Source: Cutibacterium porci (GTDB lineage Bacteria; Actinomycetota; Actinomycetes; Propionibacteriales; Propionibacteriaceae). Taken from it: a DNA stretch of 64,000 nucleotides. Shown one piece after another: positions 33,130 to 41,583 of this stretch. The notes under the pieces were generated by a model. That model saw nothing but the letters and a program-made list of their open reading frames with translations. It did no database searches and was not told the DNA's origin. Numbering within the stretch: position 1 is the first letter of the stretch; each line of letters begins with the position of its first letter. Location of the stretch: contig NZ_VUMG01000001.1 in NCBI RefSeq assembly GCF_009696315.1, forward strand, positions 804,800-868,799, in the 5' to 3' direction. A program made the position numbers and the translations under genes.

Positions 33130-34428
33130 GTGACGCCGAGCCCGTCTACTGACCGAGCCGAGATCGACGGAGTAGCCGCTGTCATCGTGTTGGCCGCTGG
33201 CGGTGGCACTCGCATGAAATCGACGAAGTCCAAGCTGCTGCACGAGGTTGCAGGTCGGCCAATGCTGTCGTGGGCAGTTGGGGCAGCTCGTGGACTCAAC
33301 CCGAAGCATCTCGTCGTGGTTGTCGGGCATCGTCGCGATCAGGTCGAGGCTCATCTGGCTGAGGATGCCCCAGACGTCACGACGGCCGTCCAGGCGGAGC
33401 AAAAGGGGACCGGCCATGCCGTTGCATGTGGTCTCGAGGGGTTGGGTGAGCTTCAGGGCGAAGTCGTTGTCACCTATGGCGACGTTCCTATGCTCACTGG
33501 TGAGACCCTGCAACGAATGGTTGACGTTCACCGCGAACGCCGCAACCTCGTCACGGTTCTGACCGCCGAGGTCGACGATCCCACCGGGTATGGGCGCATC
33601 CTGCGCGACGGCGAGGACGTGGTCGGCATCGTCGAGCATAAAGACGCCGACGAGGTTCAGCGAACAATTCGCGAGATCAATTCCGGTATTTATGTTTTCG
33701 ACGCCGAAGCCTTGCGCGCCGGCGTCGCACAGCTTTCTAACGACAACGCCCAGGGTGAGTATTACCTGACCGACGTCGTCACGATGGCTGCTGACGGCAC
33801 TGTCGAGGTTCCTGGACGCGGTCGCGTCGGTGCATTCCGGATCGACGATGTGTGGCAGACCGAGGGGGTCAATGACCGGGTCCAGCTGGCTCGTATGAAC
33901 GCTGAGGTCAATCGCCGCATCGTCACTGGATGGATGCGCGCCGGGGTTACCGTCCTCGATCCTTCGGCGACGTGGATTCAACCCGATGTTGACCTTGCTA
34001 ATGACGTCACGTTGTATCCCGGGGTTTTCCTCAATGGGGCCACCACTATTGGTGCTGGGGCCACTGTCGGTCCGGACGTCACCGTGACAGACTCCGAAAT
34101 TCGTTCGGGAGCTACCGTCACCCGCTCCGAGGTCACCCTTGCCGTCGTCGGTGAGGGTGTGCGGGTCGGTCCGTTCTCCAATATCCGTCCTGGTTCGGTC
34201 CTTGACCGCGACGTCAAAGTTGGAGCCTTCGTCGAAACTAAGAACACTCACGTCGGAACAGAAGCAGCCATACCCCACATGGCTTATGTTGGCGATTCCG
34301 AAGTGACCGCAGGATCCTCCATCGTTGCCGGATCCGTCCTTTCCCGGGAGTGCGCCGCTCCCGCCACCGACTCGGACGTCACGTCCGACAGCCAAGACGA
34401 CATCCAGACCCCGGAGGCTGACCAGTGA
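33130..34428 (+). CDS. glmU: GlmU with a truncated acetyltransferase domain
   Basis: Makes UDP-GlcNAc for peptidoglycan. The uridyltransferase half is complete: VIVLAAGGGTRMKSTKSKLL, AEQKGTGHAV, YGDVPMLTGET and EINSGIYVFD. The left-handed beta-helix follows as far as FVETKNTHVG, then PHMAYVGDSEVTAGSSIVAG. The NYDG-x-KH-T block, and the last coils with the active-site Asn and Lys and acetyl-CoA contacts, are missing. The sequence goes straight to SVLSREC and an acidic tail and overlaps prs by four bases, so no frameshift hides the rest. The 432 residues compare with about 480 in relatives. An in-frame deletion between hexapeptide repeats would explain this. Confidence 0.9.
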   Translation: MTPSPSTDRAEIDGVAAVIVLAAGGGTRMKSTKSKLLHEVAGRPMLSWAVGAARGLNPKHLVVVVGHRRDQVEAHLAEDAPDVTTAVQAEQKGTGHAVACGLEGLGELQGEVVVTYGDVPMLTGETLQRMVDVHRERRNLVTVLTAEVDDPTGYGRILRDGEDVVGIVEHKDADEVQRTIREINSGIYVFDAEALRAGVAQLSNDNAQGEYYLTDVVTMAADGTVEVPGRGRVGAFRIDDVWQTEGVNDRVQLARMNAEVNRRIVTGWMRAGVTVLDPSATWIQPDVDLANDVTLYPGVFLNGATTIGAGATVGPDVTVTDSEIRSGATVTRSEVTLAVVGEGVRVGPFSNIRPGSVLDRDVKVGAFVETKNTHVGTEAAIPHMAYVGDSEVTAGSSIVAGSVLSRECAAPATDSDVTSDSQDDIQTPEADQ

Positions 34429-35393
34429 GTGGAACCACCCGTCCGAACAACAAGCACCTCATGATCTGCTCAGGACGGGCTTATCCCGAACTTGCTGAGC
34501 AAATCGCTGCTGAACTTGGCGTTGATCTTGTCCCGTCGCGTCAGGTGACGTATGCGAACTCGGAGATTTACGTGCAGTTCCAGGAATCCGTGCGAGGCTG
34601 TGACGCTTTCGTCATCCAGTCCCACAGTGCGCCGGTGAACGAGGCCATGATGGAGCAGCTCATCATGATCGACGCTCTCAAGAGGGCTTCGGCCAAGCGC
34701 ATTACGGTGGTTTCGCCGTTCTACCCCTACGCCCGGCAGGACAAGAAGCACCTGGGTCGCGAGCCCATTTCCGCCCGACTCATGGCTGATCTCTATCAGG
34801 CTGCCGGTGCCGATCGCATCATGTCAGTCGATCTGCACGCCGCCCAGATCCAGGGATTCTTTGATGGCCCGGTGGACCACCTGTGGGCGCTCCCGGTGCT
34901 CGCTGATTACGTCGCTTCCAAGTACGACAATTCCGACATGGTTGTGGTGTCTCCCGACGCCGGTCGGGTGCGTCTGGCTGACATGTGGACCGACAAGCTC
35001 GGCTGCCAGCTGGCCATTATCCATAAGCGTCGTGATCCGAATAAGGCCAATGAAACAACCACTCATGAGGTTGTCGGTGAGGTCGAGGGCAAGACATGCC
35101 TGTTGGTAGACGACATGGTTGACACTGCAGGCACGATGTGTCAGGCGGCTTTGGCCCTCAAGAAGCACGGTGCCAAGCGGGTCATCGCGGCTGCTACCCA
35201 CCCGATTTTGTCTGATCCGGCTGCTGAGCGCATCAATAACTCTCCTATTGAGGAGCTGATCGTCACGAATACCCTTAAGATTCGCGACGACATCAACATT
35301 CCCGCCATGACGCTGTTGTCCATCGCTCCGCTTATCGCTAAGGCGATTCAGGAGGTCTTCGAGGACGGGTCGGTGACGAGTCTGTTCCGCTGA
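34425..35393 (+). CDS. prs: Ribose-phosphate pyrophosphokinase
   Basis: Makes PRPP from ribose 5-phosphate and ATP. The 322-residue class I enzyme shows MICSGRAYPELAEQIAAELG, YARQDKKHLGREPISARLMA, the DLHAAQIQGFFDGPVDHL metal and ribose site, VVSPDAGRVRLADMW and the PRPP loop CLLVDDMVDTAGTMC. It begins with a GTG that overlaps glmU and is followed by a hairpin at 35408. Confidence 0.97.
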   Translation: MSGTTRPNNKHLMICSGRAYPELAEQIAAELGVDLVPSRQVTYANSEIYVQFQESVRGCDAFVIQSHSAPVNEAMMEQLIMIDALKRASAKRITVVSPFYPYARQDKKHLGREPISARLMADLYQAAGADRIMSVDLHAAQIQGFFDGPVDHLWALPVLADYVASKYDNSDMVVVSPDAGRVRLADMWTDKLGCQLAIIHKRRDPNKANETTTHEVVGEVEGKTCLLVDDMVDTAGTMCQAALALKKHGAKRVIAAATHPILSDPAAERINNSPIEELIVTNTLKIRDDINIPAMTLLSIAPLIAKAIQEVFEDGSVTSLFR

Positions 35394-35407
35394 AAATTGC
35401 CTCTGAC

Positions 35408-35431
35408 AAGGGACGCAATGTCGCGTCCCTT
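35408..35431 (+). terminator. Hairpin after prs
   Basis: AAGGGACGC (35408-35416) and GCGTCCCTT (35423-35431) form a perfect nine-base stem with a six-base loop, 15 bases after the prs stop. No clear U tract follows, so termination may be partial. Confidence 0.55.
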
Positions 35432-35541
35432 GAGGTTGGTCGAGGTGACCCTCCCGGTTGATACGGTTCATCCGTAAAGATCAGATCTTGGCCGGGAGCG
35501 TGCCGATGCTACGAGCCCGACCTGCCTCGATTGGAGGAAAT

Positions 35542-36819
35542 ATGTGGCCCATCAGGACGGTGAGGGCCTGTTGCGCGGGTGCGCTGGCGACAGTTGTCGC
35601 ATTAGCAGCGTGTGCCACGAGCGGGGCTCACGCCGCAGGGGCCAGGGAAACGAGTAAGCCTCAAGCTTATCCAGTTCCTGGCCTCTTTCATCCGTGTAGC
35701 GGTTCCGTGATCCCTGACTGGCACTACGGCGAGACGAGCCGCCACTACCAGTCTGACGGGACCTTGCAGTTCACGAACCGAACCAATCAGGTTGTCAACT
35801 ACAGCGCCAGCGTGAAGACGTCTACAAATCACAAGATCGATTCCAACTCGGCATCCAAGCTTCCTCCGAACTGGAACACCACCCTTAAGACGGAGTTGGG
35901 GATCGTCGCCTCTAACGGGTGGGAAGATAAGGAGACTTTCGGTCCCGTCAAACTTGGCCCTGGAGAGTCGTTCCGCGTTGAGTACGGTGTGACCGTCAAG
36001 AACTTTGTCGGCATGTTCCTGGGGTGCCGAGACGGATACCTTCAGCCGAGCGGGGGTGCGGGCGTCATCCAGGGCACCGCGCCAGCAGAGCGATACGCGT
36101 ACGCGCTCGTCATCCACAAGGATGGCTCCATCTCAGATCGTGCCCTGTCTATCCCGTCGCGAGGCTCGGGCAAGACCAGTCGAGTCGTTGATGATCGAGA
36201 TATTCGCATGGCCGGTCCGAACCTAGAGAAACTGGCTGACCCCAGCAAGGATGTTCCCGTCGAACCGACTAGCCCATTGTGGCGCGATCCATCCTGGCCC
36301 AAGCAGGGCGAGCGGTGCTCGGCGAGCGGTTGGTATCCGTTGGACATCTCCGGTATTGATCCTCTTGTCCGCCAGCCTGGGTACTCCCAGGATTTCCTCA
36401 ACTGGTCGAAAGGCCAGTACCACTTCACTCCAGTTACTGACACTGTCGTAGGGGCGCAATACGCCGGATATGTGAACTGGAACCCCTCCTCGTATGGCCC
36501 ACCACGTGGATGGTTGGAGTCCGTGGGGGCGATTTACCGCGCCTACCTGCCGGTCAAGACCGAGCTCAAAGGCGTCGATCTTGCTCCTGGCGAGAAGGTT
36601 CACGTCGAATATGGCACGTTGCTGCGTCGCGTGAACTACCACGAGGTCGCGTGTAAGAACGGCGTCGCCTCTATCATCTCCAACTACGGCTTGGCCTCTG
36701 CGCCTGCCGGATTCTGGGCTGAGGCCACCATCACCGGCACCGACGGAAGTAAACGCACCGTCGACGTCACCCCTGATGCGTGGAAGAACCTTCCCGTCCC
36801 CACTCAAACCACTCGCTGA
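35542..36819 (+). CDS. Secreted protein with two copies of a family-specific beta domain
   Basis: ATG 35542 has a strong GGAGGAAAT site. The N-terminus is a signal peptide (TVVALAACATSGAHA). LAAC could be a lipobox; AHA-A is the alternative type I cut. The 426-residue product holds two similar units: one ends GPVKLGPGESFRVEYG...FLGCRDGY, the other GVDLAPGEKVHVEYG...EVACKNGV. The same pattern recurs once in each of the next two genes. Alternating Ser/Thr strands before it (QFTNRTNQVVNYSASVKTST) resemble the membrane-insertion region of aerolysin-like pore formers, but this is only a suggestion. The family's function is unknown to me. Confidence 0.75.
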   Translation: MWPIRTVRACCAGALATVVALAACATSGAHAAGARETSKPQAYPVPGLFHPCSGSVIPDWHYGETSRHYQSDGTLQFTNRTNQVVNYSASVKTSTNHKIDSNSASKLPPNWNTTLKTELGIVASNGWEDKETFGPVKLGPGESFRVEYGVTVKNFVGMFLGCRDGYLQPSGGAGVIQGTAPAERYAYALVIHKDGSISDRALSIPSRGSGKTSRVVDDRDIRMAGPNLEKLADPSKDVPVEPTSPLWRDPSWPKQGERCSASGWYPLDISGIDPLVRQPGYSQDFLNWSKGQYHFTPVTDTVVGAQYAGYVNWNPSSYGPPRGWLESVGAIYRAYLPVKTELKGVDLAPGEKVHVEYGTLLRRVNYHEVACKNGVASIISNYGLASAPAGFWAEATITGTDGSKRTVDVTPDAWKNLPVPTQTTR

Positions 36820-36850
36820 TCGTCATTTCTGCTTTTTGGAAGGAACAACA

Positions 36851-37420
36851 ATGATTCGCTCAGTCGTTGCCACTCTCGCTACCGGGGCCATTGTCGCCGC
36901 TGGCGCTCAGATGCCTGCCCAGGCTCTGCCGGTGCAGCACCAGAATGCCGCCAATCCGACCACCATTGGTGCCGCGTGTTCCAATCCTGGTGACACTGGC
37001 CAGACCGTCCACGTGGTGCGCAGCTACTTCGATGGCTCCGCTGGAACGTGGACTATTTCTAACTACAACGACACCCCGCTTCCGGTGACGCGCTCCATCA
37101 CGGAGACGAAGACGAAGAACTGGTCAATTTCTGCAGGTATCGACTTCCCGCTGCTCGATGTGATCCACATTTCCATTTCCAGCAGCTACAGCACGTCGTC
37201 TACCTATGAGGTGGGAGAGACTGTCGGTCCTTACGACATTGCCCCGGGCAAGACCGCTGTTCTGCAGGCCGGATGGATCGTTTCTGACTTCGAGGGGGAG
37301 CACACGGTCTGCGGCGCTGACAAGAAGTGGCAGGGCCGCGGGGACCATTTCACCGCCACCCTGCCGCGGGAGCATCACGTGAGGATCAGCACCCGCGACA
37401 ATGAGCAGTACGACGTCTGA
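36851..37420 (+). CDS. Secreted beta-rich protein, second of three paralogues
   Basis: A 189-residue protein with signal peptide (VVATLATGAIVAAGAQMPAQA) after a GGAAGGAAC site 31 bases beyond the first gene. The mature part has one unit: a paired Cys (AACSNPGD...HTVCGADKKW), the strand stretch TWTISNYNDTPLPVTRSITE, then WSISAGIDFPLLDVIHISIS, SSYSTSSTYEVGE and the shared VGPYDIAPGKTAVLQAGWIV. Long alternating Ser/Thr segments flanking a short hydrophobic turn are what an amphipathic pore hairpin looks like. No known toxin family was confirmed. Confidence 0.75.
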   Translation: MIRSVVATLATGAIVAAGAQMPAQALPVQHQNAANPTTIGAACSNPGDTGQTVHVVRSYFDGSAGTWTISNYNDTPLPVTRSITETKTKNWSISAGIDFPLLDVIHISISSSYSTSSTYEVGETVGPYDIAPGKTAVLQAGWIVSDFEGEHTVCGADKKWQGRGDHFTATLPREHHVRISTRDNEQYDV

Positions 37421-37439
37421 GATGCCAAGGAGGATCAGT

Positions 37440-38036
37440 GTGTTGCGGCGCGCAGTAATGGGCGGGGTGACCGCAGCTGTGGCGTTGACCACCGTGCTCT
37501 CGGCAGCTCCTGCTCATGCCGTCGATGAGTCATCGAGCACCGGCATCAATTTCGAGTTGCCACAGCGGTGGAATGACGACTACAAGCCCGGCACCCGTTG
37601 TACTCCGCAGGGGACGCGAGGCGTGTATGTCACGGCTTCTCGCCGGTGGTTTAAGCAGACTGACGGGGCCAGCGTCGAGAACAGCACCAATGCCACTGTG
37701 CCCGTGACTCATACCGTCACGGTCAAGCGCAGTGAGACGACGGAGGTCAAAGCCGAGATTAAGGCTGAGGGTACGTTGGCCACGTATCTTAATCAGTCCT
37801 ATGGTTTCGACTACGTTGACGCCGTGTCGTGGGAGCTGTCACAAAAGGTAGGGCCTTACGACCTTGCTCCGCACACCCAGGGCCGTCTGGTCTGGGGATT
37901 CGTCATGCTAGATGTTGACGCTCAGAACGTTACGTGTGGGGCTGATCTCACCTGGCATGCTGTCGGGAAGCCATTCTCGGGGACTAACCCGGAGTCCCGG
38001 TACGCTGAATTGACATCCGAAGGCGCGATCGACTGA
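37440..38036 (+). CDS. Secreted beta-rich protein, third of three paralogues
   Basis: GTG 37440 has AAGGAGG seven bases upstream and gives a signal peptide (RRAVMGGVTAAVALTTVLSA, cut near AHA). The mature 165 residues hold a first Cys (TRCTPQG), strands with TNATVPVTHTVTVKRSETTE, and the shared VGPYDLAPHTQGRLVWGFVM with VTCGADLTW. It lies 19 bases after gene two and before a strong terminator, so the three genes form one operon. The role is unknown; the secretion signal, paired cysteines and tandem duplication suggest an exported effector or surface component. Confidence 0.75.
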   Translation: MLRRAVMGGVTAAVALTTVLSAAPAHAVDESSSTGINFELPQRWNDDYKPGTRCTPQGTRGVYVTASRRWFKQTDGASVENSTNATVPVTHTVTVKRSETTEVKAEIKAEGTLATYLNQSYGFDYVDAVSWELSQKVGPYDLAPHTQGRLVWGFVMLDVDAQNVTCGADLTWHAVGKPFSGTNPESRYAELTSEGAID

Positions 38037-38054
38037 TTAGCCTGAATATGTCTG

Positions 38055-38095
38055 GCGGGGGTCGCAACCTGGGTCGCTCAGGTTGTGACCCCCGC
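38055..38095 (+). terminator. Strong hairpin ending the secreted-protein operon
   Basis: GCGGGGGTCGCAACCTG (38055-38071) pairs with CAGGTTGTGACCCCCGC (38079-38095), with one G-U pair and a seven-base loop, 18 bases after the last stop. The gap to rplY (38096-38215) should hold its promoter. Confidence 0.8.
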
Positions 38096-38215
38096 ATTGT
38101 ATGAAGTAGGCTTCGTTGAGCTTGGCGAGGGACCGTGAGGTCCGTAATCGACTGGCCGCCCATCCGGGTTTCCTCTCGTCGAGCCGTTCTACGTCAACGA
38201 GAAGGAGACGCCACT

Positions 38216-38830
38216 ATGGCAGATATCATTCACCTCAAGGCAGAGCAGCGTACCGAGTTTGGTAAGGGTGCCGCGCGTCGTATCCGTCGTGAGGATAAGG
38301 TTCCTGCGGTGATGTACGGTCACGACCACGATCCGATTCACGTGACCCTTGAAGGCCACGCCACCTTGTTGGCTCTACGTACCGAGAACCCGCTGCTGTC
38401 GATCGAGGTCGAGGGTCAGGAGCCTGTGCTCGCTTTGCCGAAAGACATCCAGCGCGACGTTCTCAAGGGATTCGTCCGTCACGTCGACCTCCTGACTGTG
38501 CGCCGTGGTGAGAAGGTTGACGTTAACGTTGCTCTGCGGATCACCGGCGAGTCGGCCCCCGGCACCATCGCTATGACCGAGTTCAACGAGATTGAGGTTC
38601 AGGCCGATCTGCTCAATATCCCTGAGGTTATCGAGATTGACGTCACGGATCTCGAGGCTGGCTCCACCATCTACCTTGGTGACGTCAAGCTCCCCGAAGG
38701 CACCAGTCTGCTGGGCGATGCCGAGGCTGTTGCCGCCACTGTTGTATTCCCGGAGTCCGAGCCCGCCGATGAGGAGTCCGAGGGAGAGGGCGCTGAAGGC
38801 GAGTCTGAGGACAAGGTCGCAGACGAGTGA
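38216..38830 (+). CDS. rplY: 50S ribosomal protein L25 (CTC/TL5 type)
   Basis: Binds 5S rRNA in the large subunit. Starts at ATG 38216 after GAGAAGGAGA. The L25 domain runs LKAEQRTEFGKGAARRIRRE, KVPAVMYGHDHDPIHVTLEG and VLALPKDIQRDVLKGFVRHV. The C-terminal TL5/CTC beta domain contains EIEVQADLLNIPEVIEIDVT and YLGDVKLPEG, ending in an acidic tail (EESEGEGAEGESED). It overlaps pth by four bases, the usual actinobacterial pair. Confidence 0.97.
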   Translation: MADIIHLKAEQRTEFGKGAARRIRREDKVPAVMYGHDHDPIHVTLEGHATLLALRTENPLLSIEVEGQEPVLALPKDIQRDVLKGFVRHVDLLTVRRGEKVDVNVALRITGESAPGTIAMTEFNEIEVQADLLNIPEVIEIDVTDLEAGSTIYLGDVKLPEGTSLLGDAEAVAATVVFPESEPADEESEGEGAEGESEDKVADE

Positions 38831-39429
38831 GCCCATCGTGGCTCGTCATCGGGCTCGGCAATCCGGGTCCACGATATGACGGCACCCGGCACAATGCCGG
38901 GGTAGACGTCGTAGCCGAGTTATGTCGTCGGGCCGGCGAAAAGCTCTCGCCGGCCCGCAGCCAGCGGGCAGAACTCGTTCGCACCCGTGTAGGTTCGGCG
39001 GGTTTAGGTATACCGGCTGCCGATGCCCAGATCGTCACCTTGATGCGCAGTCGTACCTACATGAATGAGTCGGGCATTGCCGTTCGCAAGGTCGCGGACT
39101 TTGCCGGAATCACCCCTGACCATCTCATTGTTGTCCACGACGAAATCGATCTTGACCCAGGTCAGTTGCGCCTCAAAAAGGGAGGCGGAGATAATGGCCA
39201 TAATGGGCTGAAATCCATTCGAGCCCACTTACGCACTGGTGATTTTATTCGGGTGAGATTCGGCGTCGGGCGTCCCCCAGGCCACCAAGATCCGGCGGTC
39301 TGGGTGCTGGCCCGGGTGCCCGCCAGACAGCGCGCTGAAATGGCTGCTCAGGTGGCTGTGGCCGCTGACGCCGTCGAGTCGATCATTACCCAAGGGCTAG
39401 CTGCGGCCCAGAACCGTTTCAATTCTTGA
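38827..39429 (+). CDS. pth: Peptidyl-tRNA hydrolase
   Basis: Recycles peptidyl-tRNA. The 200-residue enzyme shows LVIGLGNPGPRYDGTRHNAG with the catalytic His, the YMNESG loop, LIVVHDEIDLDPGQLRLKKG, GGDNGHNGLKSI and RVRFGVGRP. All known active-site residues (Asn of GNPG, His of TRHN, Asn of YMN, Asp of HDE, Asn of GHNG) are present. Its end overlaps the truncated gene on the other strand. Confidence 0.97.
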   Translation: MSPSWLVIGLGNPGPRYDGTRHNAGVDVVAELCRRAGEKLSPARSQRAELVRTRVGSAGLGIPAADAQIVTLMRSRTYMNESGIAVRKVADFAGITPDHLIVVHDEIDLDPGQLRLKKGGGDNGHNGLKSIRAHLRTGDFIRVRFGVGRPPGHQDPAVWVLARVPARQRAEMAAQVAVAADAVESIITQGLAAAQNRFNS

Positions 39430-39939
39430 GTGTTTCGTCTCGGCTGCCTGCAACAGACGTGCGATCGTCGAGCCAATTCTGCCGACACCGATGATGCCAA
39501 CGGTCATCTCCGAGAGCTGTCGGCCATCGGATCCCTCTAATGAATAATCCTGTATCCCGCCACGGCCAAGGATGAGTTTCATACGCCTGATCGTCATGAG
39601 AAGCATCATGAGGGTGTACTCAGCGACGCTCTTCGGAGAGTAGAGGATGTGAGACACACGTATGCCAGCCGCATTCGCGGCGGCGATATCAATGTTGTCG
39701 TAACCGATGGATCGGGTGGACAGGAATTTCACGCCTCGTTCTGCTAGGGCTTCGGATAGCACATGATCGACGGGGTAAATGCCCAGCACAGAGACGGCAT
39801 CGGCCCCGCGGCACTCGCCCAGGTTATCAAGCGTCAGTGATTCTTCGTGAAGACCGATGCTGACGGAAAGGTCTCGTTGGCAGGCCTCAAAATGTGTCAC
39901 TTCATCGGATCGAACATCGAATGCTTCAATCCGGGTCAT
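39397..39939 (-). pseudogene. Truncated D-lactate dehydrogenase-like gene
   Basis: The protein from ATG 39939 starts MTRIEAFDVRSDEVTHFE and has VKFLSTRSIGYDNIDIAAAN, VSHILYSPKSVAEYTLMMLL and the NAD-loop VGIIGVGRIGSTIARLL, typical of D-2-hydroxyacid dehydrogenases (LdhA/VanH). After about 39455 the similarity stops in the middle of the NAD domain, and the frame ends within the pth gene. Half of the enzyme, with the catalytic Arg, Glu and His, is lost, so it should be inactive. Confidence 0.85.
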
Positions 39940-40095
39940 GGGGCTTTCCTTTCGTTGACACGGTGCCAAATGTAGCCAAGCCCAAAATCTAGGAAATGTG
40001 GTCGTGCGTCGCGATATTTCAGGTTTGGGTGATATGACACATTAGACGTGCAACAGCCATATGCCGTCCCATTCCACGTTGTGAACCGACACAAA

Positions 40096-40128
40096 CGCGG
40101 TTGGGTGCTCAGCGTGCACCCAACCGCG
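40096..40128 (-). terminator. Terminator of the alcohol dehydrogenase gene
   Basis: CGCGGTTGGGTGC (40096-40108) and GCACCCAACCGCG (40116-40128) form a perfect 13-base stem with a seven-base loop, starting 11 bases beyond the stop of the minus-strand gene. A short TTTG run follows on the minus strand. The space 39970-40095 shows nothing else. Confidence 0.75.
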
Positions 40129-40138
40129 AAGGTTTGGC

Positions 40139-41194
40139 TCAGTGTGTGAAGTCGGTGATGACGGTTGTCCCCACCGTGTTGTAGGTGGACATGGCGGTGA
40201 GAGCGTCGTTCACCTCACTCAGTGCGATGGTTTTGGTGACGAGCTGGCCTGGTTTCATCTTGCCGGCAGCAACCTGATTGAGTAGGTAACGGAATTCGAC
40301 GGCGGGCATTCCGAAGGATCCCCGGAAATCAATCTCCTTGGCGATGAGGTCGTTGATCGTCAACGCGACGTCACCATCTGGTCCCTCTGGGGTCATGCCG
40401 ATCTGAATATGGGTTCCGCGCGAGCGCAATGAGCTGACCGCGTTGTGCAGGGTTTCAGAGATGCCCAGAGCGTCGACGCTCTTGTCCGCGCCTCCGTCGG
40501 TCAGCTCACGAACTGCCTCCACCGGGTCTGCTTCGCGCGAATTGATGGTCGCGACGGCCCCGACCTTGCGTGCTAACTCAAGCTTGTCATCGGCGATGTC
40601 GACGGCGATGACGTTCGCCCCTGCACTGGTAGCTACTAGGGTGGCCGACAATCCCACGCCGCCTGCGCCATAGACGACTAGCCAGTCACCGGGGTGGATC
40701 TGCCCCACCTCGACGACGCCGTGGTAGGCGGTCATGAGGCGGCAGCCCATACCCGCAGCATCGGTGAAATCGATGGCGTCGGGAAGCTTGACCAGGTTGG
40801 CATCGGCGTCGGGGACGGCGACATATTGTGCGAATCCGCCGTCATAGCTGAAACCGGGCATGGACACGGCAGGGCAGACGTTTGAATGACCGCTCCGGCA
40901 GTATTCGCAGTGACCGCAACCCAGTGTGAAGGGGACAATCACTCGGTCTCCGACGCGGTATCGGCTCACGTTGCTGCCGATGTCACTGACCAGCCCGACG
41001 AATTCGTGTCCGAAGATGTGAGGCAACGAGCCGCCGGTAAATCCCGGCCACTCGCCCTGCCAGCCGTGCCAGTCGCTTCGACAAACGCCGCAGGCTTTTA
41101 CCTCGACGATCACGCCGTCTGAATCATGAGTTGGCTCAGGAATATCCCTGATGGCCAGTGGTTCGTGGTACTGCTCAACTAGTGCTGCCTTCAT
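40139..41194 (-). CDS. Zinc-dependent alcohol dehydrogenase (MDR family)
   Basis: A 351-residue medium-chain dehydrogenase. The catalytic zinc site is GVCRSDWHGWQG with HIFGHEFVGLV. The structural zinc site is the four-Cys loop LGCGHCEYCRSGHSNVC. The NAD(P) fold is WLVVYGAGGVGLSATLV with VIAVDIADDKLELA. The substrate cannot be read from sequence. The gene stands alone with its own terminator, next to remnants of a D-lactate dehydrogenase gene, which suggests an insertion spot after pth. Confidence 0.92.
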   Translation of the reverse strand: MKAALVEQYHEPLAIRDIPEPTHDSDGVIVEVKACGVCRSDWHGWQGEWPGFTGGSLPHIFGHEFVGLVSDIGSNVSRYRVGDRVIVPFTLGCGHCEYCRSGHSNVCPAVSMPGFSYDGGFAQYVAVPDADANLVKLPDAIDFTDAAGMGCRLMTAYHGVVEVGQIHPGDWLVVYGAGGVGLSATLVATSAGANVIAVDIADDKLELARKVGAVATINSREADPVEAVRELTDGGADKSVDALGISETLHNAVSSLRSRGTHIQIGMTPEGPDGDVALTINDLIAKEIDFRGSFGMPAVEFRYLLNQVAAGKMKPGQLVTKTIALSEVNDALTAMSTYNTVGTTVITDFTH

Positions 41195-41583
41195 TGCTAG
41201 TGCCGCTTTCTGTTGATCCCGTTATGGCCTATGTCACAAATCAGTGCGACGTAGACATGGCGATACACCCGGGCTGTCCGGCGCCCTGCCGGTTCTGCTC
41301 TGAGTGAATCTTCCTTATGAGAATAAAGCGGTGGGGGTTCGTTTCTACTAGGCGAGGTCGCTTTATTTATGTGAATTATTACGCATATCTACGGCGACTT
41401 TTTGTGCGGCAGGGCGGCTGCATGAGTGTCATATTCCCGGCGCCGAGTGGATGCTGTGCAAGATTGTGCATAGAAGCCTGTCAAAGTATTTATTTTCGAA
41501 AAACGGAATTGCGGTGCTTACAAGGGCTATCGCTGTCAGGATCGCCGCGGTTCACGACTGCTGCGGCTCACGATCGTCGAGGC
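41195..41583. other. Intergenic region with no recognisable gene
   Basis: This 389-base stretch lies upstream of the alcohol dehydrogenase and downstream of the PrsW-like gene. It is more A+T-rich than its neighbours around 41300-41420, which fits promoter DNA for 41194. Short open frames exist but have no ribosome-binding site or family resemblance. Confidence 0.5.

Noticed and set aside
32881..34395. Extension of the TetR frame to 735 residues
   Set aside because: Beyond the ATG at 32880 it is the antisense of tRNA-Gln and glmU; a normal TetR start exists at 32880.
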